A DNA stretch of 64,000 nucleotides, taken from contig NZ_PVTF01000020.1 in assembly GCF_003002815.1 (NCBI RefSeq), positions 62,001 to 126,000 of the forward strand, in the 5' to 3' direction. The position numbers and the translations under genes are program-made. The notes beneath the pieces were generated by a model. That model did not search any database. It saw nothing but the letters and a program-made list of their open reading frames with translations, and was not told the origin of the DNA. This document shows, in pieces, positions 45,460 to 52,716 of this stretch; the first letter of the stretch is position 1, and each line of letters opens with the position of its first letter. This DNA is from Umezawaea tangerina (GTDB lineage: Bacteria > Actinomycetota > Actinomycetes > Mycobacteriales > Pseudonocardiaceae).

Positions 45460-46275
45460 TCAGCCGAAGGCCAGCGCCTGCAACCGGTCGTAGCCGCCGT
45501 TGAACTGGTTCTGGTCGATCGGCGAGGACGAGTACTGCCACATCGTGTAGTTGCCCCAGTCGTAGGGGAGCGCGCCGACGGCGGAGGCGTACCTGGCCAC
45601 CCACAACGGGTTGGTGGTGCTGAAGCCCGCGTTGACGCACTGGTTCCACCAGCTCGTCGACGTGTAGATGACCGGGAACACGCCGGTCCGCGCGCGGTAG
45701 GTGTCGCTGAAGTCCAGCATCCAGTTGGTCATGGCAGCTTTGCTCAAGCCGTAGCAGGTGCTGCCGTATGGGTTGTACTCCGCGTCCAGCGCACCCGGCA
45801 GGGTCCGGCCGTCCGGTGACCAACCGCCGCCGTGGGCGATGAAGTAGTCCGCCTGCGCCGCGCCGCTCGACCGGTCCGGCAGCGCGAAGTGGTAGGCGCC
45901 GCGGATCATGCCGACGTTGTAGGAACCGTTGTACTGCTGGGCGAAGTACGGGTTCACGTACCCCGTGCTCTCGGTCGCCTTCACGTAGGCGAACTGCTTG
46001 CCCTGGTTCCAGTAGGCCGCCCAGTCGACGTTGCCCTGGTAGCCGCTGACGTCGATGCCCGCCACGGTCGCCTGGATCGACGGGTCCTTCCTGGGCTTGA
46101 CGCGAAGTCTCGCGCCGCCCTCGTGCTTGCGGATCTGCGATCCCATGGCGTGGTCCTGCTGGACCGCTTGGTCCTTCTTCGGAACCGCCGGAGCCGCGTT
46201 GACAGGGGAGAACGCGGTGACCAGCAGACCGGTGCACGCCGCCAGCGCGACAGCGCTGCGCACAAGTGGGTTCAT
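45460..46275 (-). CDS. Secreted GH25 lysozyme
   Basis: A muramidase of 271 residues. A Sec signal (about residues 1-28, ending VNAA) is followed by a 40-residue linker and one GH25 domain: GIDVSGYQGNVDW (catalytic Asp), FAYVKATESTGYVNPYF, MIRGAYHFALPDRS, GALDAEYNPYG (catalytic Asp-x-Glu), GVFPVIYTSTSWWNQC and LWVARY. It cleaves peptidoglycan outside the cell. GAGGAG lies 9 bases upstream of ATG 46275. It is one of three tandem GH25 units. Confidence 0.92.
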   Translation of the reverse strand: MNPLVRSAVALAACTGLLVTAFSPVNAAPAVPKKDQAVQQDHAMGSQIRKHEGGARLRVKPRKDPSIQATVAGIDVSGYQGNVDWAAYWNQGKQFAYVKATESTGYVNPYFAQQYNGSYNVGMIRGAYHFALPDRSSGAAQADYFIAHGGGWSPDGRTLPGALDAEYNPYGSTCYGLSKAAMTNWMLDFSDTYRARTGVFPVIYTSTSWWNQCVNAGFSTTNPLWVARYASAVGALPYDWGNYTMWQYSSSPIDQNQFNGGYDRLQALAFG

Positions 46276-46381
46276 GTCTCGGACTCCTCGAGCCAGTGCA
46301 GGGTGGATGACTCGATCCGAGAGTGTGCAGCACCTACTAACACGCCGGCCAGCCTTCACGTGAATTAGTCACGAGAATGGC

Positions 46382-47017
46382 CTAGGCGAACGCACTCACC
46401 GTCATCACCCGAATGCGCTCGTCGTGGTCCGCCGGTGCCGCCACGTGGTGCCAGACCGGGTAGACGCCCCTGGTGACCGGCAACGCTCCCGGCGCGGCCG
46501 AGTGGCGGGCCACCCAGAGCGGGCTCACCTGGCCCACGTCGGCACCCGCGCTGCGCCGCCACCAGCTCGGCGACGTGTAGACGACGGGGTGGCGGCCGGT
46601 CCACTCGCGGTAGGTCTCGCTGAACTCGAGCACCCACTCCGACAGCCCGGCCTTGGACATCCCGAAGCACGCCTTGCCGTACGGGTTGTACCCGAGGTCC
46701 AGTGCACCCGGCAGGGTCATGCCGTCACCGGACCACGCGCCGCCGTTGTCGACGAAGAGCTCCGCCTGCTCGGCGCCGCTCGACCGGTCCGGCAGCGCGA
46801 CGTGGTAGGCGCCGCGGATCATGCCGACGTCGAACGACTCGGCGTACTGCCGCCGGAAACCGGGCTCGACGTACCCGGTGCCGTCGGTCGCCCGGACGTA
46901 GGCGAACCGCTTGCCGTGCTGCCAGTGCCCGGTCCAGTCGACGTCGCCGCCGAGGTCGCTGACGTCGACGCCCGTCTCGGTCCGGTCGGTGTGCTTGCGG
47001 GGCGCGGTGCTCAGCGG
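46382..47017 (-). pseudogene. Broken GH25 unit behind an in-frame stop
   Basis: The frame from 47017 to the TAG at 46382 encodes an almost complete GH25 domain: GVDVSDLGGDVDW, FAYVRATDGTGYVEPGF, MIRGAYHVALPDRSSG and VVYTSPSWW. It has no signal peptide and no ATG, GTG or TTG start before the internal Met of MIRGAY. It is in the same frame as, and directly follows, the TGA (47018-47020) of the lysozyme gene upstream. The catalytic Asp-x-Glu is Asp-Leu-Gly (GALDLGYNPYG). Probably a relic of a two-domain lysozyme; readthrough or CTG (47014) initiation is less likely. Confidence 0.8.
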
Positions 47018-47830
47018 TCAGCCCAGCGCCACGCGGACGAGCTGGTCCGCGTTGCCGTTGAACAGGTTCTGGTCGCCGGGGAAGAGCCCGGCCGCCTCCC
47101 ACTGCCAGATCGTCTGGAAGTCCCAGCCGATCGGCAGCGCGCCCAGCACCTCGGCGTAGTGCGCGACCCACAACGGGTTGGTCCGGCCGAAGTGGACACT
47201 GCCGCCGACGCACCTGTTCCACCAGCTGGTGGACGTGTAGATCGTCGGGTAGCGCTGGGTCCGCGCGACCACCCGGTTGCTGAAGTCCAGCACCCACTGG
47301 GTCATCGCGGCCTGGCTCAGGCCGTAGCAGGTGTCGCCGTAGGGGTTGTACTCCATGTCCATCGCGCCGGGCAGCGTCTTGCCGTCCGCCGACCAGCCGC
47401 CACCGTTGTCCACGAAGAAGTCCGCCTGCTCGGCGCCGCCGGAGCGGTCCGGCAGCGCGAAGTGGTAGGCGCCGCGGATCATGCCGACGTCGTAGGAACC
47501 GTCGTACTGCTGGGCGAACTTCGGGTTCTTGTACCCGGTGCCCTCGGTCGCCTTGACGTAGGCGAACCGGGCGCCGTCGTTCCACGACCGCTGCCAGTCG
47601 ACGTCGCCCTGGTGGCTGCTCACGTCCATGCCGGGCACCTCGCCGACCGGCGCGAGGGAGCGGGAGGTCCGGGTACTGCCCTCGTGCTTCTCGATCTGCG
47701 ACCCCGCGAAGTGGTCGGCCGACCCCTCGGGCAGCGGGTCGGCCGCCGCGGGCGCGGGGACGAGCGCGCCCGCCGCGAGCGCGAGGACCGCGAACCGGGT
47801 GGTCCAGGTGCGGAAGCGGGTTCGGGCCAC
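47018..47830 (-). CDS. Secreted GH25 lysozyme (upstream unit)
   Basis: A 270-residue muramidase with a Sec signal (residues 1-30, ending PAAA) and a complete GH25 domain: GMDVSSHQGDVDW, FAYVKATEGTGYKNPKF, MIRGAYHFALPDRSGG, GAMDMEYNPYG with the intact Asp-x-Glu, TIYTSTSWWNRC and LWVAHYAEV. It differs from the gene at 45460 in the linker and spacing but is clearly a paralogue. GTG 47830 is the start. It reads in frame into the broken unit after a TGA. Confidence 0.92.
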   Translation of the reverse strand: MARTRFRTWTTRFAVLALAAGALVPAPAAADPLPEGSADHFAGSQIEKHEGSTRTSRSLAPVGEVPGMDVSSHQGDVDWQRSWNDGARFAYVKATEGTGYKNPKFAQQYDGSYDVGMIRGAYHFALPDRSGGAEQADFFVDNGGGWSADGKTLPGAMDMEYNPYGDTCYGLSQAAMTQWVLDFSNRVVARTQRYPTIYTSTSWWNRCVGGSVHFGRTNPLWVAHYAEVLGALPIGWDFQTIWQWEAAGLFPGDQNLFNGNADQLVRVALG

Positions 47831-47957
47831 AGGACGCCCCCATCCGGTCGTAGATCATGGGCCGTACGGCCTAGATCTTCCGTCCGATCCCGGCGAACCG
47901 CACCTGGTGATCACCCGAGTGGACCAGTGGAAGGGCACGTTCGGGGACGTGCCCGGA

Positions 47958-48812
47958 CTAGTCCAGGCGTGCGAGCTCGTCGGCGGTCAACTCCACGTGG
48001 GTGGCCGCGGCCGAGTCGCGGATGCTCTCCGGCCGCGACGAGCCGGGGATGGGGATGACGACCGGCGCCTTGGCCAGCATCCAGGCCAGGCACACCTGCT
48101 GCGGGCTGGCGTCGTGCGCCTCGGCGACCTCGATGAACGCCGAGTTGACCTCGCCGAGCCCGCCCGCCTTGCCGATGCCGCCCAGCGGGCTCCACGGCAG
48201 GAACGCGATGCCCAGCTCCGCGCACAGCTCCAGTTCGGGTTCACTCGACCGGTACGCCGGGGAGAACTGGTTCTGCACGGCGGCGAGCCTGCCGCCGAGG
48301 ACCTCGTTGGCGAGCTTGATCTCGTCGGGGTCGAAGTTCGAGATGCCCGCCTGCTTGATCTTGCCCGCGTCCAGCAGCTCGGCGATCGTGCCGAACGAGT
48401 CGGCCAGCGGGACGGACGGGTCGGGGCGGTGGAACTGGTAGAGGTCGATCGCCTCGACGCCGAGCCGCTTGAGCGACGCGTCGCACGCCGACCGCAGGTA
48501 CTCGGGGCTGCCGTTGAGCCCCCAGCCGCCGCCGGGCGTCCTGGTGTGGCCGCCCTTCGTGGCCACGAACACGTCGGCGCCCGCCGACCCGAGGCCGCGC
48601 AGGGCCTCCGCGATCAGCTCCTCGTTGTGCCCGAAGTCGGTGTCGTCCTTCGAGTACGCGTCCGCGGTGTCGATGAGGGTCACGCCCGCCTCGACCGCCG
48701 CGCGGACCGTGGCCAGCGCCCGTTCGCGGTCGGGGCGGCCTTCGACGGACAACGGCATGCCGCCGAGTCCGATGGCGCTGACCTCGACTTCGCCGATCCG
48801 GCGGGTGAGCAT
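47958..48812 (-). CDS. Aldo/keto reductase
   Basis: An NADPH-dependent reductase (284 residues) with the AKR barrel signature: GLGGMPLSVEG, LIDTADAYSKDDTDFGHNEELIAEAL (catalytic Asp and Tyr), VFVATKGGHTRT (catalytic Lys), DLYQFHRPDP (catalytic His), GISNFDP, and PIPGSSRPESIRDSAAA at the C-terminal cofactor-binding end. The substrate is unknown. The ATG follows AGGAGG. It is divergent from a LysR-type regulator with 113 bases between the starts. Confidence 0.9.
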   Translation of the reverse strand: MLTRRIGEVEVSAIGLGGMPLSVEGRPDRERALATVRAAVEAGVTLIDTADAYSKDDTDFGHNEELIAEALRGLGSAGADVFVATKGGHTRTPGGGWGLNGSPEYLRSACDASLKRLGVEAIDLYQFHRPDPSVPLADSFGTIAELLDAGKIKQAGISNFDPDEIKLANEVLGGRLAAVQNQFSPAYRSSEPELELCAELGIAFLPWSPLGGIGKAGGLGEVNSAFIEVAEAHDASPQQVCLAWMLAKAPVVIPIPGSSRPESIRDSAAATHVELTADELARLD

Positions 48813-48925
48813 CAGGTGTACCTCCTGGGGGAACGTGCGGAACTGCTGCTTCGAAGTGTGCGCCGACCGGATTAAGCTGTCCAACAGAACGTCCGGATGG
48901 CATTCAGCAGTGTGGGTGATCAATC

Positions 48926-49783
48926 GTGGAGCTTCGCCAGCTGGAGTACTTCGTCGCGGTAGCCGAGGAGTGCCACTTCACCAGGGCCGCCAAACGCGTG
49001 CACGTCGCCCAGTCGGGTCTTTCCGCGTCCATCCGGGCGTTGGAGAACGAGCTGGGCGCGGCCCTGTTCGTGCGCAGCACCCGCCAGGTGGAGCTCACCG
49101 AGGCGGGCCGCGCGCTGCTGGTCGAGGCGCGCCGCGCGCTCGGCTCGGTCGACGCCGGGCGGGACGCGGTCGCGGCCGTCCAGGGGCTGCTGCGCGGCAC
49201 GCTGTCGGTCGGCAGCCTCCAGTGCCTGCACGTCGTCGACCTGCCCGCCGTGCTGGCGGCGTTCCACTCCGCGCACCCCGGCGTGGAGATCCGGCTGCGC
49301 CAGGGCGGCACCGCCGACCTGGTCGACGAGGTGCGGGCCGGGCGGGTCGACGTGGCGTTCGTGACCCGGTCGTCCGACCGGGACGTCCGCATGTCCACTT
49401 TGGACACCGAACCGCTGGCGCTGGCGTGCGCACCGGATCACCCGATGGCGCAACGGTCCTCGGTCGCCCTGCCGGAGCTGCTGGGCGAGTCCTTCGTGGA
49501 CTTCAACGCCGGGTGGGGCACGCGGGACGTCGTCGACCGCACGCTGGCGGCGGCCGGGGTGGACCGCCGCGTCGGCGTGGAGGTCAACGACGTCCACTCA
49601 CTGCTGGACTTCGTCCGGTTCGGACTCGGCGTCGCGCTCGTGCCGCGCTCGTTCTCGCTCAAGACGGACCGCGTCCGGTTCGTCGGCCTGGACGGCGGCC
49701 CGGTCGCGGAGACCGTCGTGGTCACCGGGGCGACCGTCAGCGCCGCCGCCAGGGCGCTGCTGCACCTCGTACGCCCCGGCTAG
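48926..49783 (+). CDS. LysR-type transcriptional regulator
   Basis: A 285-residue LTTR. Residues 1-60 are the winged helix-turn-helix MELRQLEYFVAVAEECHFTRAAKRVHVAQSGLSASIRALENELG; the rest is the two-lobe effector domain (LSVGSLQCLHVVDLPAVLAAFHSAHPGVEI and LDFVRFGLGVALVPR). Divergent from the aldo/keto reductase, it very likely regulates that gene from the shared 48813-48925 interval. The last 186 bases overlap the convergent pentapeptide protein gene. Confidence 0.92.
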   Translation: MELRQLEYFVAVAEECHFTRAAKRVHVAQSGLSASIRALENELGAALFVRSTRQVELTEAGRALLVEARRALGSVDAGRDAVAAVQGLLRGTLSVGSLQCLHVVDLPAVLAAFHSAHPGVEIRLRQGGTADLVDEVRAGRVDVAFVTRSSDRDVRMSTLDTEPLALACAPDHPMAQRSSVALPELLGESFVDFNAGWGTRDVVDRTLAAAGVDRRVGVEVNDVHSLLDFVRFGLGVALVPRSFSLKTDRVRFVGLDGGPVAETVVVTGATVSAAARALLHLVRPG

Positions 49784-50692
49784 CTCCCAGCCCTCCGGCT
49801 TCGCCACCCGCATCCCGGTGCCCGGCCGGACCGTGAGCACGCCCCTCAACGGCTTCGGCAGGTCGGTGCTGAGGTGCAGGAACGTGCCCACCTCCGCGCG
49901 GGACACGTCGAGCTCACCCGCGAACCGCACGTCCTGGAAGGAGAGGCCGCCGTCGAACCGCGCGTCCGCGGCGGACACCCGGCCGTGGAACCGCGCCCCG
50001 GAGAAGAGCGAGGGCTTGGACGCCTCCACCTCGTTGATCATGGTGATGCCGTAGAAGTTCGCCCGCCGCGCGACGATCCGCCCGACCCGCCTGCCGGACA
50101 GCCGGAAGTACTCGAGGCTCGCCCCGGTCAGGTCCAGGTGGTAGGCCGTCGGGTCGGTGTCCATCCCCCACGGCAGCAGGTCGGTGATCAGCCGCTGGGC
50201 CGTGCGCCGCACCTCGCGTTCGCGGTCGGTCTTCGCCGGCTCCTCCTCGACGCCGTCCCGGACCAGCTTCTCCGGGTCGTCGGAGTAGCGCTTGTACCCC
50301 TCGTGGTCGAACGGTCTGCGCAGGTAGGCGCACAGCACGTCGAGCACGGTCTGCTTGTAGCGCGGCGACGAGAACGTCAGCCCTGCCAGCGCGTGCATCG
50401 CGCCGACACGCACCTGGTCGGCCTCGTGGCCGAGCATCTCCACCGACCGCGCGAACCGCTCGTCGGCGACCTTCACGCTCTCCAGCTCGTGCCGGGCCTC
50501 CTCGGTGCGCCGCCGCCGGTCGTTGAGCCACAACGCGTACAGCGCCACGACCGCGCCACCCGCGAGACCACCGGTCTTGAGCGCCTCGGCCTTGGACAGC
50601 TTCGGCTCCACCACCAGCAGGACCACGATCGTCGCGGCGGTCACGACGACGGCCGCCAGCACGCTGAGCAGCAGCATCCACCGGCCGCGCAT
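49598..50692 (-). CDS. Pentapeptide-repeat membrane protein with run-on tail
   Basis: A 364-residue protein: two N-terminal spans (RWMLLLSVLAAVVVTAATIVVLLV and LAGGAVVALYALWL), a charged NDRRRRTEEARHELE, a block VADERFARSVEMLGHEADQVRVGAMHALAGL, and then pentapeptide-like repeats (A-D/N-L/F-x-x, for example NFYGITMINEVEASKPSLFSGARFHGRVS). Compared with its neighbour at 50692, the protein should end near PEGWELAGAYEV; the frame instead runs 186 bases antisense into the LysR gene before stopping at 49598. Its function is unknown. Confidence 0.7.
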   Translation of the reverse strand: MRGRWMLLLSVLAAVVVTAATIVVLLVVEPKLSKAEALKTGGLAGGAVVALYALWLNDRRRRTEEARHELESVKVADERFARSVEMLGHEADQVRVGAMHALAGLTFSSPRYKQTVLDVLCAYLRRPFDHEGYKRYSDDPEKLVRDGVEEEPAKTDREREVRRTAQRLITDLLPWGMDTDPTAYHLDLTGASLEYFRLSGRRVGRIVARRANFYGITMINEVEASKPSLFSGARFHGRVSAADARFDGGLSFQDVRFAGELDVSRAEVGTFLHLSTDLPKPLRGVLTVRPGTGMRVAKPEGWELAGAYEVQQRPGGGADGRPGDHDGLRDRAAVQADEPDAVRLERERARHERDAESEPDEVQQ

Positions 50693-51750
50693 CACAGCTC
50701 CTCCTCGGCGGCCTCGACGGTGTCGGCGGTCCAGCCGTCGGGCAGCACCGCGGTGCCGCCGCCTCCCACCCGGAGCGCCCGGATGTCGGGTTCGGCGCTG
50801 AACGCGGTGCCGCTGAAGGACACCCCGCCCAGGTACGTGCCATAGGCGAACTTGGCGCTTCCCAAGAACTTGCTGTCGTGGAAGTCGACGTTGTCGTGCG
50901 AGACGAAGTTGCTGAACCACGCCCGCGCGTGGAACACGGAGTCGTGCAGGTACAGCCTGCCGTGGTTCTGGGCGCCGGTGAAGTAGGTGTTGCCGTGGAA
51001 CGCGGTGTGGTGGAAGGCGTTCGAGCTGATGAACTGGGCCCGTCGCGCGGCGAAGTTGCCCACCTGCCGGTTCTCCAGGTCGAAGTACTCCAGCCGCGCG
51101 TTCGTGAGGTTGAGGTCGTAGTGGGGCGCGTCGACCTGGTCGAGCCGGGGGAGCAGGTCGGAGATCAGCTGCTGCGCGGTCGTCCGCACCTCGTTCTCCA
51201 GCGGCGACTGGCCGTCGAACGGGCGCCGCAGGTAGGAGCAGAGGATGTCCAGCACGGTCTGGGTGTACTCGACGCGCGACTTCGCCAGGCCCGCCAACGC
51301 GTGCAGCGCGCCGACCCGCACCTGGTCGGTCTCGTGGCCCAGCAGTTCGACGGCGCGGGCGAACCGCTCGTCGGCCACCCGCGACCGGTCGTGCTCGGAG
51401 CGCTGGTTCTCCAAGTCCTGCCGGTCCTTCTCGATCGCCTGCCTGGCCTCCTCCGTCCGTCGCTTCCGGTCGTTGAGCCACAACGCGTACAGCGCGATCA
51501 CCGAGCCGCCCGCCAGGCCGCCGGTCTTGATCGCCTCGCCCTTGGCGGTCGTGCTGTCGACCACGAACAGCCAGCCGGTGACCAGCAGGAAGGCGCCGAT
51601 CGCGCCCACGATCGTGGCGGCCAGCATGTTCCGCTTCCCGCGCAGGCTGACCAGCAGCAGCACGAGGGCGACCGCGGTGGTGACCGCTCCCGCGATCCAG
51701 AGGTGCTTCACAAGACCGGCATTCTGCTCGGTGATCGCCACCGCCGTCAC
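50692..51750 (-). CDS. Pentapeptide-repeat membrane protein (paralogue)
   Basis: A 352-residue paralogue of the next gene. It has two spans (LWIAGAVTTAVALVLLLVSL and AATIVGAIGAFLLVTGWLFVV), the shared TGGLAGGSVIALYALWLNDRKRRTEEARQ, and VADERFARAVELLGHETDQVRVGALHALAGL. A C-terminal beta-helix region rich in F-x-x pentapeptides (TAFHGNTYFTGAQNHG and NVDFHDSKFLGSAKF) follows. The ATG of the next gene overlaps its TGA (TGATG). The pair probably forms one membrane-attached unit; no role is known. Confidence 0.75.
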   Translation of the reverse strand: MTAVAITEQNAGLVKHLWIAGAVTTAVALVLLLVSLRGKRNMLAATIVGAIGAFLLVTGWLFVVDSTTAKGEAIKTGGLAGGSVIALYALWLNDRKRRTEEARQAIEKDRQDLENQRSEHDRSRVADERFARAVELLGHETDQVRVGALHALAGLAKSRVEYTQTVLDILCSYLRRPFDGQSPLENEVRTTAQQLISDLLPRLDQVDAPHYDLNLTNARLEYFDLENRQVGNFAARRAQFISSNAFHHTAFHGNTYFTGAQNHGRLYLHDSVFHARAWFSNFVSHDNVDFHDSKFLGSAKFAYGTYLGGVSFSGTAFSAEPDIRALRVGGGGTAVLPDGWTADTVEAAEEEL

Positions 51751-51839
51751 CGAATCCGGGAACCGGGACCTCCGGGCGGTGCGCCCGCGGGCCGCCGTGG
51801 ACCATGATGGGCGTCCCGAGGTGTGCCGGAGGAGAGCGC

Positions 51840-52655
51840 GTGGCGGAACGGCCGAAGTGGGTGCCGGGTGACATCGACCTGGAACGCCCCAGCGTGGCGC
51901 GCGTGTACGACTACTGGCTGGGCGGCGCGCACAACTTCGCGGCGGACCGCGCGGTGGCCAACCGGACGCTGGAGGCCATGCCCGAGCTGCGCCGCGTGAT
52001 CCTCACCAACCGGACGCTGCTGCGCCGGATGGTCCGCCACCTGCTGCGCCTGGGCGTCCGCCAGTTCCTCGACCTCGGGTCCGGCATCCCGACGGCGGGC
52101 AACGTCCACGAGATCGCGCACGCCGTCGACCCGACGGCCCGCGTGGTCTACGTCGACATGGACCCGGTCGCCATCGCGCACGGCAAGTCGCTCCTGGCGG
52201 ACCTGCCGAACGTGGTGGCGCTTCAGGCCGACATCCGCGACCCGGCGTCGGTGCTCGGGGACCCGGAGGTGCGGTCGGTGCTCGACCTCGACCAGCCGGT
52301 CGCGGTGCTGATGATCGCGGTGCTGCACTTCGTGCCGGACGCCGACCACCCGTGCGGGATCATCGCCGACTACCTCGACGCCCTCGTCCCCGGCAGCTAC
52401 CTCGGTGTTTCGCACTCGGGTGGGGAACAGGGCGAGGAGTCCGCCGCGGTGGCCGAGGCGCGTCGGCGCTACAGCGAGCAGGTCGCGCCGATGGTCCACC
52501 GCACCCGCGCCGAGCTCATCTCGCTGCTCGGCGGACTGGAGCTCGTGGAGCCCGGAGTGGTCCGATTACCGCACTGGCGCCCGGACTCACCGGACGACGT
52601 CGACGAGTCCGCGGACCGCTTCCCCGGGTTCGCCGCGCTGGGGAGGAAACCGTGA
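51840..52655 (+). CDS. SAM-dependent methyltransferase (DUF574 type)
   Basis: A 271-residue Methyltransf_19/DUF574-type protein common in actinomycetes. Seen: DLERPSVARVYDYWLGGAHNFAADRAVA near the N-terminus, the SAM-binding QFLDLGSGIPTAGNVHEIA and VVYVDMDPVA, and VLMIAVLHFVPD in place of motif IV. The substrate is unknown. GTG 51840 follows GGAGGAG. The preceding gene is divergent; the GGDEF/EAL gene follows on the same strand after 61 bases. Confidence 0.9.
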   Translation: MAERPKWVPGDIDLERPSVARVYDYWLGGAHNFAADRAVANRTLEAMPELRRVILTNRTLLRRMVRHLLRLGVRQFLDLGSGIPTAGNVHEIAHAVDPTARVVYVDMDPVAIAHGKSLLADLPNVVALQADIRDPASVLGDPEVRSVLDLDQPVAVLMIAVLHFVPDADHPCGIIADYLDALVPGSYLGVSHSGGEQGEESAAVAEARRRYSEQVAPMVHRTRAELISLLGGLELVEPGVVRLPHWRPDSPDDVDESADRFPGFAALGRKP

Positions 52656-52716
52656 TGGTCGACTGCGGCGGGCTACCGGCCGTATCCTCTGCGTTTGTGG
52701 TGGCAGGCCGGCGAAC

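Noticed and set aside
47018-47020. TGA as a selenocysteine codon
   Set aside because: The stop lies at the end of a complete GH25 domain, not in a redox motif, and no SECIS-like hairpin or Sec machinery is seen.
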